Positions 23,607 through 35,134 of a stretch of DNA of 64,000 nt are shown here, in pieces. The stretch covers positions 1-64,000 of the forward strand of contig JAKTTT010000034.1 in assembly GCA_030581615.1 (NCBI GenBank), read 5' to 3'. The stretch comes from Alloascoidea africana (taxonomy: Eukaryota; Ascomycota; Alloascoideomycetes; Alloascoideales; Alloascoideaceae). The notes under the pieces were generated by a model that was not told where the DNA came from, did no database searches, and saw nothing but the letters and a program-made list of their open reading frames with translations. Both the position numbers and the translations under genes were made by a program. The first letter of the stretch is position 1. Each line of letters opens with the position of its first letter.

Positions 23607-26600
23607 TTATGGTGTGTCTCTTTCTTTCTTTGTTTTCGGTGGTCCTCATTTTTTTTAATTTTTATTTTTTTGGAGTAATCTTTTGCTTTCGTGTTTAGTG
23701 CTCTCTCCTGTTGTTTGCTTTCGCACTATCACCATCGTCACTATTGTCGTCAATCACTTTCTCAAGCCTAATCATCTCATTACTCTGCCATTTGGATACT
23801 GCTATGTTTGTAAAAAAAAACAACTGAATTTTCGTAAGCCACAGGATTTAACCCAACCCATCTACTATTTTATCATTGTTTTGTGTAGAATATGACTGAT
23901 TTTTTTTTTATATCATTACAGCTTTATGTTATTACTGATTTGTAAACCATTGGACATCTTTTTAAGAGTTTTTATTTACCCTTTGAATTATACAGAGAAA
24001 TAAAAATCAGATTGATTCAGATAGGTATTTGTTCTCACACTCAGTGAATGAAAATTTCGGATCTACAGTCAAAACTCTACATGTCTGGTGGAGAACGAAT
24101 CCTACTACGACATAATAAGATAAATATCCTGTAATGGTTTAGTATTCATTAACTCTGTTGCTTCAAGTCAATAGAGATTTGAAAACGGGTTCTCGATCTC
24201 GAATAGCGCCTTCAGCCTATCGGGGTTTCTCGATTTGGTTTAGTTTTACTGACCGTATGACGGGCCCATCATCATACTTTCCAACCTCATCAAAATCTTT
24301 CTGCAACAAGGTTTTCGATTTGAGTTCATCATCCTATAAATCGCTGTGAGAAATGCATGTTTCAACCCCTCAAAGTTCGCAATGCAACTCGGGGAAAACA
24401 GCACAAAAATCAAAGATATGAAATCGGGGGTAAAATCACTAGGATGAAAGGAACAAGAATCCAAGGTCGATCCAAAATTGAATATGGTTAGGAACTCTCG
24501 TATCTTCTGTTCGTATAATTGGGCAAACTCCACACAAGGGTTTGGGCCAATTGGCATAGACAGGAACAGACTATGCCACATTCTTTATCACTAGTAAAAT
24601 GTATTAAGCGGTTTCTTTTTTTTTTTCTTTTTTTTTTGGCGCTCCCCTCCTTGCGGAACTTCCCGATGATACCGATTATTGAGTTTTCTTTAAGCTGATC
24701 TTGATATATATGTCTTCGCGACCCATGAAAGGCCACACCATGGTAACAAATTCAAATCACGAAACGACAAGGTATTTTACATGTCTATAGAATAGAATAC
24801 AGTTAATCGAGAATCTAGTCCTAGTAAAAAATTCCTTTCTCTCTTATTTTTATTTACCAGTGAAAAGAAAAATTACTTTTACCAACAATTGCTCGTCATC
24901 AATGACTGAAGCATTCCTGAGAACGTTTGGAATTCTTTCTTTTTTCGTCTTGACATGTTTGCTACGTTTTTGGTACCTTTAAGTTACGCTCAGAATCTCT
25001 TGTTTTCGTTTGCTTTCTTTACAGTGTTTCGTCCTCATGGCCATCATCAGCCTAAAGGTCATTACGGTTTTTGCATCAGCATTTGTTGACGTATACATCA
25101 ATTTTTTTTGTTATTAATAAACGAGAAATTTTAATAGATAAGCGTTTAATTAATCATTGGTAATCATTGCTTTGTTTTAGGCTATGTAGACAAAAAAAGA
25201 AAAACAGGTTGACTATCAGTTTTAACTATACGGAAACTCTTCTGTGGGTTGAAATAATGGGCTTCTGGTACCTTTTCAAATCAACGTCTATACATTTTTC
25301 ACTACAATCTGTGTAGCATGCCTATGACAATTAAGAGTAGGGTTGAATGCGATTATTGTGGCTTCTTCATCATTTACTCTCCAAGTTTTTTTTTTTCAAC
25401 TAGTAATATAAAAACTATTATTATTCGCTTTGTTAGAAACATCGAATTGGTTCTACCTGGGGACTAAAAAGATCACTTTCTTTTTTATCACGGTACCAAT
25501 TGAAGTCTAGAACGTGTTCAAATAATACCCAAAATCGGCCTTCAACCATTCTATTCTAATTACATTATCATTATCATTTTCATCGTAGACAATTCTGATT
25601 TTTTCTCCAATTCCCAAGTCTGTAATTAGACAAAACTCTTAACAGATTTCCTCTTTTGTTTTAAGCTGTTCGAAAATAGATTAAAAGTTCCTAGAAACAC
25701 AAACCAGATCATTCAACAGTTTTCTTTGTAATCAATCCCACACGCTATATGAGAAAAATGTTGCCTGTTTAGTGCTTCGCATTTGCCGAGCACACAATTG
25801 GACCAGTGGAATACTACTAAAGAATGGAATCAAACCCGAGTTGTCAAATGTGATTCGATTCTGAATAGCATCACGAGCTAAATATGAAACTAGATTGGAT
25901 GTATTTAATCAAGGGGATTTATGAAAACGATTGTGACCAATTATGAAAGTGCTAGAGATTCAACAGTTTTGTCTTCCTCCACTCTGGGGGCGCTTGGATA
26001 AGAAGTGTGGTTCACCACTACGCCGTATCCCATTGTTTAAAAGTAGACATGGCGCTTCCTATTAGCATCTCAAGAACGAAAGATCCAACTCGATAATCCT
26101 TTTTTCCACATCTGGTTCGCCATATCGACAGAGTAAACACAGTTGGATACACTAGCGATATCTTTTTTTTGCTTATCACTGATACCAGCTTTCAAAGGCT
26201 ACTAGATCCCAATTTTTTCCTGTGCTTCTTGGTCTATATCTCTAGGTTTAACCCTGTCCATAGTTGTTCGTCCTTTATGGGTCTCCTCCCCACTCAACAC
26301 TACTACTGGCTACTCACGATTTTCTCTATAGCTAATTGCGATGCTTTTAACATTCAACCACTTTTTCTAGAAAGAATAGATAGACTTGTAATCATATTGA
26401 ATCTAGTAACAGTCAGGAATGGCCTACAAAACCAATTGAATGTCTTTTGTTATGACATTTTCATTTTAACCACATATTTACCATTCCAATGAGTTAAAAG
26501 GTTCTGTGACATTCAGTTAGTATATTGTTTTTTGCATGAAAAGCAACCTCGATTCTTTTTTCGAAGATCAAGCTTTGACGAGCAGAAGTTTTGAAATTGT

Positions 26601-27547
26601 GTTTTGCAGGAACGTCAGAATTGAGTAATCTGCAAGCTTTCTTTTTAGATATTGCTAAAAGATGTTCAATTGGATAAAGATAAAGACTTTGATATTAAGT
26701 ATTTGAAATCATTTTATAGCTGGCTAGATATTGTCTTTCTTCTGTGGTAATTTTCCCATTGGATATTCCACCTATTTCCTTTTTCTCTATGACAGCTCCT
26801 CACATGTTCTTGGACCTTAGAAGTGATCCCGTTTTCCCATTTTCACTTTTGTTAAATGGTTGCATGCCATGACAAGGACAGTATTTGGAAGTTGCATTTT
26901 TTTCTGGTTAAATTGGTTTCTGTCAATAATTCCTTGACCTACCCTGTTCACACAAGTTGAGGGGGGGCCAACTCATCAATGCTTTGATTAATACATGCTC
27001 TAATTACACTAACTCCATATCTAGTGCTGTAGTTTAAGCGATTTGATATCAAAATATAACAGTCGAAGATGTGGTAGGGTTAGGCTCCATATTGTATAAT
27101 AGGAGTAGATTAGGGAATTGGCGACACAGAATTAGTTTTGTGGTTGTGAAATAATCAAGCTTCTTAACTTCCTCTCGTTCTAACGGAGGTGAAGAAGGAA
27201 AAATAGCACATAGAGTCATCATTCCTCCTGACCACACCAAAACCAGGGGTAAAAGAAAAGTGTTTCTATATAGTCATCGTAGTCTATTCATTGTAGATTT
27301 CCAGATTTGAGTGGATTAGTCTGGATCGTAAAAAGATTGTCAAATTTAATCGGTGTCATTTTGTTTTAAATCTTGCAATTACAAAAGCCCAATGTTGAGC
27401 CAAAAGCTTGTACCTGCTTTCCACTCAGTCCTCCCCAAAATCCAGAACTGTCGATTTCTCAGACCATTTGGATCTTTACAACTCTAAGCGAAATCAACTC
27501 AAACTTTTGCTTTTATACGATCAATACAACTTGGACAAGCAACAGCT

Positions 27548-27587
<40 letters not shown>

Positions 27588-29388
27588 AAAGAAGAAACCT
27601 CGGCGCTTAATACAGTTAGTTTCTAGTTTTCTTTTTCTTTAAATATTGGTTTCATAGTTATGTATGTATTATTGGCTCATGGAGAGTCTATCTTACAACA
27701 GTTCAGAATTTTCCAAAATATCCTACTAGAGAAACTACTAGCGATCAGTAGGTAAACATCGTAGTGCTAAATAGAATCAACAATAGGGGGAATGAGTATT
27801 TGATAATGAGGAAAGATCAACAGAATCGGTTGATAATTAGGAGAAGGAGGAGGAGGAGGTTGGGGTTACTGAAGTAGTGGGGACAATATCCACCATATTC
27901 TTGGATGGTTGTTGGTTTTATAGATATTTATGCCAATCACAAAGAGACAGAAACTTGAAGATAAAAAGAATAGAAGAAATAGGATGGGGAAAAACTCCAT
28001 GCAAATCATTGAAAGATTGATGGATCTTTTATTCTGCTCTGGATTCTATTTTCTTCTTGCTTCACTACTGAGAGTTCCTTCATGTTCTTTTATACCATTC
28101 TTCCAATGTTCATACTCAGAATTAGAAATACTTTTTGAAAATAGAGAGAAAAAGTAGATGTTATGGTTTCAAAAAACCAAAATAGTCTCAAGCTTACTTT
28201 TTGTTCAGGAGGGCATAATGAACAGACAGACCACCTTCCATAACACTTCAATATTCAACATTTAGTTATTTAATCTGAGAAATATTTTTTGGAGTGATTT
28301 GGACGTTACTATGTTACGAGATTTGATGATGTGTGGGCATTTTAAAAAGAGATAGTTAGAATGAAGTTGTGATTCACTAATGATGATCGATCGATTCACT
28401 AATGAATAATAAGCATCACCACCATAACTCATATATCCAACCAAATCTCCAAATCTCCAAATCTTATGTTAAAAATGGGGAATTCGAATAATGAAGAAAT
28501 TGAAGAGTAATTTTTGTGAGAATTTACTCCTGCTATCTGTCAACAACAATATATATAGCTTTAAAATTTCTTTTATTATAAAGACATTTTTCTTGTTAAC
28601 ATTTGAAAAAAACAAACAACAAAAGAATTGGATAATTGTATACAGGAACGAAAGACATGTATATATTCTAAATGGAAGGAAATATGAAAAAAAAAAAATC
28701 AAATCAAGCTTTTTACAAGGAATAGTCTTTTATCTTTTTGTCTTCTCTCTTTATCTCTCATAAATCCTAATCCTAACACAACTAACTGATAACCAAAATT
28801 AACAACCAAAGAGAACAACATAATAATAATATCATGAAAAAAAAAAACGGGGGATAATAAACATGCATTAATCAATCAACTTTCAATGTCATTTTTTTTA
28901 AATGGCTGGAAGAGAGATGATTACAAATGCCCCAGAAATTGAAATTGAAATTGAAACAAACAGACGGAGCTGAACTGAACTGAATGGAAAGGTAAAAAGA
29001 AAAAAAGGTAGTTGTAGAAATTAACCCAGTACTGCCATCACAACTCACTCAAAATAACAAACAAAATTACACGTAGATTAAGGAGGTATAGATAGAAAAC
29101 CCTCCCCCACCAAGAAAACAATGAATAATGGTCAAGAGACATAACATAACAGACAAAAAAAAGAAAATAAAGTAGTAGGATTCTATCCTTAAAAAGAAAT
29201 GCCAAACAAACAAGTAACATTTATAGACCAACAAAATCAAAAAAAAGTATCCAGATATAGACCCAGGCCGCGGGCGCCGCACATCATTTTTTATTGGTAT
29301 TTTTGGGGTAAGTGGTGAAAAAAAAAAATCCACATCCCAAACCAAGAAGGATCAAAACAAAAATTTAAAGATAAAGATAAAGGACAAG
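23607..29388. other. Very long gene-free interval between convergent genes
   Basis: This is 5.8 kb of AT-rich DNA between the 3' ends of the STP-like gene and PIB2. Facing 3' ends normally need only a few hundred bases. Frames here are short (up to 111 codons) and look random: 24246-24581 minus, 26169-26492 plus and 28491-28763 plus. The region contains T28A10 at 27553-27590 and a small GGA repeat near 27845. No tRNA, snRNA or transposon was recognised. Possible contents are a regional centromere, a long non-coding RNA, an origin, or decayed genes. Confidence 0.6.
27553..27590. repeat. Homopolymer tract T28 followed by A10
   Basis: An uninterrupted run of 28 T is directly followed by 10 A. 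The junction is self-complementary. It is the longest homopolymer in the window and lies inside the convergent gene-free interval. Confidence 0.85.
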
Positions 29389-31032
29389 TCAGAACGAGCT
29401 CCAGCACCAATCCGTTGGTAGAATTCCATTTCCTGCATTATTGTTCAACAAGCTGGGTCTTCTTCTAGGGAACTCCAAATGGGAATCATATTGTTGATTA
29501 TGAGCAGTCAGCATATCCGAAAATGCCTTTCTCTGAGTCACCAAATATTCACTTTTGAAGCGATCATATTCTTCAAAGCATGAGTTACAAACTTTGGCAA
29601 TGTATATGGTTCTAATACCATCTTCCCTTGGAGATTGGGTATTGTCATTACAGACAGCGATATCCGAATCGACAAATTCTGCATTTTCATCCAGTTTGAT
29701 ATAATTTGTAACATCGGCGCTACAAAAAATGTCGCCACATTTGCGACAGTGATGTTTGCGAACGAGAAGTCCAAATTCAACGTTACAAGATTGACAATTA
29801 AACACTTCATTATCCTTTTTCCAATGTGATTTCTTTATAGTGGTGGCCATTTCTCCATATAGGGAGGAGGAAGATAACGAGGTAGAGGAGGAGGACGTGT
29901 TATAAGGAGAACCATTTCTTTTTTTAGTTGAGCTTATCCAGGATTTGACTCTATCGAGTCTGTCATTTGTGGAATAACAATATCGATCTTTGCTGATTGT
30001 ATCCTTTAAGGAAAGAGTACTTTCCTTCGAAATCAGGTATTTACTACTTGATCTTAATACAGCAGGGACATACATGGGGTTCTTCAAGTCTCTCAGTTGT
30101 TTTGGAGGTTGTGAAGAGGAATCGGGATGAGAAAATAGAGTATCGCTAGAAACTGTCGCATGGAGCATATAATTAGTAGAGGTTGGGTAGAGGTTGAATC
30201 CATGGGACGTTAAAGGAGAATGTGGCGCTGACATAGCAGGTCTAATTTTGTTATCACCGATTAACCCGCCGTAGTGTAACTGTGGGGAAGTCTTTGCAGT
30301 TGTGATTGTTGAAGAAGGGGGTGAAGTTGAAGTTGAAGATGATTTGGATTTGGTTGATGACTCTGCCAAGCCTGTCAAATCCGCAACAGCGGGCTTGAAA
30401 TCAACATGACGATTTAGAGAATTTGAAGGAATTATGGATTCGTCTTCCAGTATATTTCCATCTTGAGGTTTACGGTTGGGATTTGGCAATAATTTCGACG
30501 AATTGGGATTATTGTTTGCCACAGTTGTTGATTCATCAAAGGGTAATCTTTTGCCAATTTCCATAGAAGAATGAAGCTTTGAGTATAGACAAGCTCTAGG
30601 AGCACTGATCAGGCATTCAGAGTCTGTTACTGGCACGTGGTTATCTGTGAGAGAAGAGTTTGATATTGAGACGCCCAGGCCAGAACTAGAACTATTTGGT
30701 TTTGACTGTGGATGGATTGAAGGGCCAATTGCATTTGAAAACGCTGAGGATTGGGTTGTTTTATGAGGGAGTACAGTTCTCTTGCGAAAGGAGAAACAAG
30801 AATCTTCGGAACTAGAGGAGCTCTGTCTTGTGATTTTGGGGTTCACAGCTAGGGATTCTCTACTTTTATCTGAGATGGGTTGTTGTTGTTGTTGTTGTTG
30901 GACGATATTGGACTTTGTATCGGGATTGGAGGAGCCGGCCAGGGAGGTTCGGCTAGAGGTTGCATTTGACAGGGCCATTCGAGTGTGGACAGAGGAATGT
31001 TCCACTGAGCAGGTAGAGTTTTGTGGGGACAT
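29389..31032 (-). CDS. PIB2: Pib2, FYVE-domain TORC1 activator
   Basis: One exon encodes 547 residues. The N-terminal two thirds is Ser/Asn-rich and disordered, with a short polyQ near residue 45 and a conserved-looking KNPMYVPAVLR segment about residue 315. A FYVE zinc finger spans about 408-495 (CQSC...RKHHCRKCGDIFC...CNSC); RKHHCRKC is the PI3P-binding signature, so the protein should sit on vacuole and endosome membranes. The extreme C-terminus is DWCWSSF. It matches the short tail motif of fungal Pib2 that is required for glutamine-dependent TORC1 activation. S. cerevisiae Pib2 is about 635 residues. The FYVE plus WSSF-type tail combination makes the call firm. Its upstream region is 4.1 kb and unusually structured. 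Confidence 0.9.
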   Translation of the reverse strand: MSPQNSTCSVEHSSVHTRMALSNATSSRTSLAGSSNPDTKSNIVQQQQQQQPISDKSRESLAVNPKITRQSSSSSEDSCFSFRKRTVLPHKTTQSSAFSNAIGPSIHPQSKPNSSSSGLGVSISNSSLTDNHVPVTDSECLISAPRACLYSKLHSSMEIGKRLPFDESTTVANNNPNSSKLLPNPNRKPQDGNILEDESIIPSNSLNRHVDFKPAVADLTGLAESSTKSKSSSTSTSPPSSTITTAKTSPQLHYGGLIGDNKIRPAMSAPHSPLTSHGFNLYPTSTNYMLHATVSSDTLFSHPDSSSQPPKQLRDLKNPMYVPAVLRSSSKYLISKESTLSLKDTISKDRYCYSTNDRLDRVKSWISSTKKRNGSPYNTSSSSTSLSSSSLYGEMATTIKKSHWKKDNEVFNCQSCNVEFGLLVRKHHCRKCGDIFCSADVTNYIKLDENAEFVDSDIAVCNDNTQSPREDGIRTIYIAKVCNSCFEEYDRFKSEYLVTQRKAFSDMLTAHNQQYDSHLEFPRRRPSLLNNNAGNGILPTDWCWSSF

Positions 31033-31475
31033 GGGGGATTGATTTGGAGTACGAGGACATTAAACACGTGTGAGTGGCGCGAAAGGATTATGTGAAGGAA
31101 CCAGGGTCCCGTCGTCTATAGGCAAAAGGGGGAGTAGATTCGATACAGCGGGCTTGATTGCGGGACGGGTGGGTTGCGAGTCTTGTGGAAGAGGGAGATG
31201 TGGTGGATATCGGGAGCACGACGGCGGTGTGTTGTGAGGTGCCAGGCAAGAGCCAGAGGGAGAGCCAGAGGGAGAAGAATAAGAGAAGAGAAGAAGAGAA
31301 GCTGGAGGAGGAGGAGGAAAGGAGCAACGGGGAGCAAAAGAGTATAAGTACCTCTCCTGCAGCTGGTCGCCCCAGCAGCCACTCACAGCCCAAGCAATAA
31401 TCCCGGGCCGGGCTCCTGCGGCAGAACCCGGCGGCAGCTGCGGCAGCAGGTGCCCCGGGTCGCCGCCCGGTTCTT

Positions 31476-31530
31476 TCTGTGCTCTGTGCTCTGTGCTCTG
31501 TGCTTTGTGCTCTCTGGTCTCTGGTCTCTG
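31476..31530. repeat. TGCTCTG heptamer tandem repeat
   Basis: Imperfect copies of TGCTCTG pass into CTCTGGT copies, directly before the hairpin at 31531-31561. It lies inside the GC-rich island upstream of PIB2. Confidence 0.8.
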
Positions 31531-31561
31531 CTCTGAACTGCCCTCTGAGGGCAGTTCAGAG
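31531..31561. other. Perfect 13-bp inverted repeat with 5-nt loop
   Basis: CTCTGAACTGCCC and GGGCAGTTCAGAG flank TCTGA. The arms match without error. If transcribed it would be a strong hairpin in the PIB2 leader; as DNA it is a candidate cruciform. Confidence 0.85.
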
Positions 31562-31744
31562 AGCTCAGAGGTCCATGTCCATGTCCAGGTGCTTTGGAGC
31601 TGGAGCGCCCGCTAGACGAGGCCGGCGGATTGGGCACCAGCAGCCTTGCCGATTCTGGAATGCCCGGCTCCAGGCCCGCAGGCCCGCAGGCCCGTCCGCA
31701 GCGAGCCCCGGTCTGGAGCCCCGGTCCGTCTTTGCCAGCAAGAT

Positions 31745-31766
31745 CAACTTCAACTTCAACTTCAAC
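31745..31766. repeat. CAACTT hexamer repeat
   Basis: Three to four copies of CAACTT lie just before the 41-nt palindrome upstream of PIB2. Confidence 0.75.
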
Positions 31767-31807
31767 ATCAGTATTAGTATGGGTATTAGTATTTGTGTTT
31801 GTATCAC

Positions 31808-31848
31808 CAATTACAATTGCAATTGCAATGCAATTGTAATTGTAATTG
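31808..31848. other. 41-nt near-perfect palindrome
   Basis: Two 20-nt arms surround a single central base. They are built from CAATTA/CAATTG units (left arm CAATTACAATTGCAATTGCA). The single mismatch is a G opposite T, which would be a G-U pair in RNA. It lies about 780 bases upstream of the PIB2 start. Confidence 0.85.
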
Positions 31849-32097
31849 AACAGGGACTGATACTGGGACTGGAGTCGGACCCCTGGCGCTCTTCCAATCG
31901 CCGGCCGTCTTTTGTCAGAAACCTCAGAAGCCAATTCGGCCAACCAGCTGCGCCGAATTGGCCAACTCCGGCTGCAATTTATCCTCCCTCGCAGTTTTTA
32001 ATCGCAAGGAGGTTTCTCTATCTCTTTGCTTCTGGCATTTTACTAGATTACACGGTCTATTATTTGTCCAGCCACCACTGTATTCCCAGTCTTTTAG

Positions 32098-32130
32098 TTT
32101 TTTGGTTTTTGGTTTTTGGTTTTTGGTTTT
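32098..32130. repeat. TTTTTGG heptamer repeat
   Basis: Four copies of TTTTTGG occur in the gene-free interval upstream of PIB2. No function is indicated. Confidence 0.75.
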
Positions 32131-32447
32131 GCGGATAGTTTCAATTCGATCTGTTCATCCGATGGATGGTTCAACCACCCATAATGTACAAAACCTCAAA
32201 AATGTACAAAATTAAACGCGCTTACCTCTACTTTTCACAAAACAAAATCCAATAAACCCTTTTGAAAATCTAAGCAAATCAATTATAACAATTTGAGTTA
32301 CATCAAACTCTCCTTTTCTAACTGCCCTCCCCCCACAACTGCCATTCATGAATGGAAATGAAAATTGTAAAGTAAAGTAAAATAAAATAAAATCTACATT
32401 CTCTGTCATTTGAAAATTGTACAAACGACAAGCTACGCAAGCTACAC

Positions 32448-32469
32448 AAGACTAGCAAGTGCTAGTCTT
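32448..32469. other. Perfect 10-bp inverted repeat
   Basis: AAGACTAGCA and TGCTAGTCTT flank a two-base centre. It is part of a cluster of inverted repeats in this interval. Confidence 0.75.
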
Positions 32470-32584
32470 ACTGCCAATGCCCGTACCGCTGCCGGTGGCG
32501 ATTCTCAAGTCTCTTCCATCTGACACACTGTACCTCGTCTTTGAGTTTTAGTTCAACATCACATAATGCTCATCATACATACCT

Positions 32585-32615
32585 GTTATACTCGTACGAG
32601 AAGAAAGAGTATAAC
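32585..32615. other. 9-bp inverted repeat with nested palindrome
   Basis: GTTATACTC and GAGTATAAC are separated by 13 bases. The perfect palindrome CTCGTACGAG overlaps the left arm and loop. It could be a dyad protein site or a hairpin. Confidence 0.6.
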
Positions 32616-32850
32616 AAACTCACGCTCTTTCGCTCGGGTTTATTATTTCACAAACAATAATATGTTGTAAATCTTCTATTTCAAAACCCTACCCCATGTA
32701 ACTTTTTGACCCATCAACCTCTCGGATTATGATGTATCCCATCCTGTTACAATTTACCACCGTTCATTCATGCCCCATAAACCATAAACCATAAATCATA
32801 AATCCCATCACAAAAATACACACAATAGTAGTAACACGTCAAATAGTTTT

Positions 32851-32874
32851 TGCCTTTTGCCTTTTGCCTTTTGG
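32851..32874. repeat. CCTTTTG heptamer repeat
   Basis: About three copies of CCTTTTG, related in composition to the GCTTTT runs elsewhere in the gene-free intervals. Confidence 0.7.
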
Positions 32875-34011
32875 TGTTTGAATCGTCGTATTTTATGTCT
32901 TTTCTTTCAATTCAATTCATTTATATCAATAAAGTGAGTTTGTTTCTACAAGTTTAGAAAAAGGATCCATGATATAGTAGTCCTTTGCTTTTAAAGTTTT
33001 GTCTTTCTTCTTTTTTGGTTAAAAAACCGGCCGGGTTTGTTCTTAAAAAAACAAGCTCTAGAGATTCAGATTTTTTCAATAAACCCATAATTCTATCTAT
33101 CGATCTATCTTATTTGACACATGAACTTTTTCTTGATCTTGAACTTGAACTTTTTCTTGTCTAAATTGTTAATTTTATTTTTTGACACAAGAGACATATT
33201 TACGAATTCGATTCTTCCTTCCGTCGTATTACGGAAAAGCCCAAACACAGATTCTTATTCACACAACCACACCACATCAATGCTTTGCAGTTTTAAGCTT
33301 TTTCTTTTTTCTTTTTTCCTTTTCTTTTTTTTGCGTTTACTTTAACGGGGTGAATTGCTTTTGCGGGAAACATCTAAAACAAACATGAATCTATCATGTC
33401 TTGTATAAAGTGTAAATCCAACAGATAGATAGATAGATGTGGCTTGTTCACTTCACTTCACTTCATATCTGTCCAGTGCGCATTACATCCAACAAACCTT
33501 TTTTTTTCTTTCTGTGTTTTGTGTTTTGTGGAGCAAAGCCAAGCTTTCCTGGAATTGTTTCAGACATCTTTCACTCGTCACCACCTTCTTTCAACTCAAT
33601 GAATCATTTGGACGGAATTATTCCTTCGGACTTTTGATATCATGACATGAACCCACTTAACCCCCATTGAGTTATGGATTGCAAGCATTGTAAAAAACAA
33701 ACATTTAAACATTGATCTCGGCTACATGGGACCTTACACCATACACCGCTGTACTACACTGTACTACAGTACTTGACCTTGTCCTAGCAAGTATCCGATG
33801 TCATGAATAACAATTTAGAAATCATCACCTGCTCATCTGTCTCACTACACAATCTTACCTTACATCTATGGTTTTTTTATAAACTTGTAAATCTACAGTA
33901 CATTTACATACAAACTCTGGAATAATTTCTAAGCTTCTAGTGGGTGGTTGCTTTAAAAACCTTTTGGGGTCGTGTGACATCTCACTTTACAAGCGTTGGC
34001 TGCTGCAAAAG

Positions 34012-34055
34012 AAAAGCAAAAGCAAAAGCAAAAGCAAAAGCAAAAGCAAAAAAAG
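34012..34055. repeat. AAAAGC hexamer repeat
   Basis: About six copies of AAAAGC end in a longer A run. This is the reverse complement of the GCTTTT run at 20477-20500. Confidence 0.85.
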
Positions 34056-35134
34056 GATCGTCAATTACATGTACAGCTTGTTACGCAAACAATGTTGGGT
34101 ATCTGATCGTCAATTGATGTATCATCAAATTGACCGGACTCAAAAAGTATAAGCACCAGTTTCCAAAAAAAATTAAGCCATTCATACGTTTTCGCAAAGC
34201 CATAGATAGAAGATCTTTTCACTTTCCTTTCCATGGTAGGATCTCCATACGGCAGGCAGCATTAAATGCACTCCTGCTGAGACGCACTTTTCAGATGCCT
34301 GTGGACGTAATAATCTCAAGCAAAGTGGAAAATCCGTCCGTCGCATGCGTTTTGTAACTAAAAAAGGGAAGGAAGGGGGAAGGAAAAGATCATTTTATTC
34401 GGTTAAAAGTTTTATAAACATTCATTCTTCACATTGTCATTTTTCTTTTTATCAATCTATTTTGATTCTAGACATTCATTTCTAGAAATTTAGAATTGCT
34501 GCTAGTTTAACCGAAAAAATAAACCCCCCTTTTCCTTTTCAATGTCCATCTTGGTTTAGGCAGGCATAACCCATAACATTTCAAAGACATGCAAAGCGAG
34601 AGTCAAAATTCAAAAACTTCACGAAAAAATCTGATTGTTCACAAACAGATATAGAAAAGTACAGAATAGAAAAAAAAGATATATAGCGATTGATAACAGT
34701 TGATAACAAAAGCAAAATAAATATAGAATAGTGAAAGGAGTCAGTTAATCAGTCAGTCATTTTAGTGAAATAAGAAGCCAAAAAAAAAAAGACTACTACT
34801 GTATGAAAAAAAGCAAACACAACTAGAAAACACTCGCAAAACAAGATAAAGATCGACTCCCTTCACAAAACGTAGTTCCCCTTAAGATAATTCATCATCA
34901 TCATCATCATCGTCATAATTATGAAGTATTTTCTTTCTGTCACAAATCTTAATTTTTTTTTTATCTGGTGACATACTCAACTCTTGTCTTGGTGTAGCAA
35001 AAACATGATAAAAAGGGCTGAAACTGAATCCAAAAGCAAAGAAAAAAAAAAAAAAACAAGTACCAAAAAAAAACCATTTCTTGTTCCAGGTGTGCATTTT
35101 TGAACACTCACTATTCGTTCAGTTTCCTAACGTT

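Larger units (their letters stand above)
31033..35134. other. Long gene-free interval PIB2 upstream / PAL1 downstream
   Basis: About 4.1 kb without a supported gene. Part one (31060-31960) is GC-rich with short tandem repeats and two striking palindromes, and is probably PIB2 promoter and leader. Part two (31960-35130) is AT-rich, with further inverted repeats (32448-32469, 32585-32615) and simple repeats of T/G and A/G/C hexamers and heptamers. The frames of up to 219 codons at 31383-32138 on both strands are composition artefacts over repeats. Confidence 0.6.

Noticed and set aside
31383-32138. Overlapping frames of 186 and 219 codons on both strands upstream of PIB2
   Set aside because: They translate tandem repeats and GC-rich DNA into low-complexity sequence and have no conserved segment.
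16593-35134. tRNA genes or transposon remnants in the three long gene-free intervals
   Set aside because: No adjacent A-box/B-box pair, no reverse transcriptase, integrase or transposase segment and no long terminal repeats seen by eye. A tRNA scan would be decisive.
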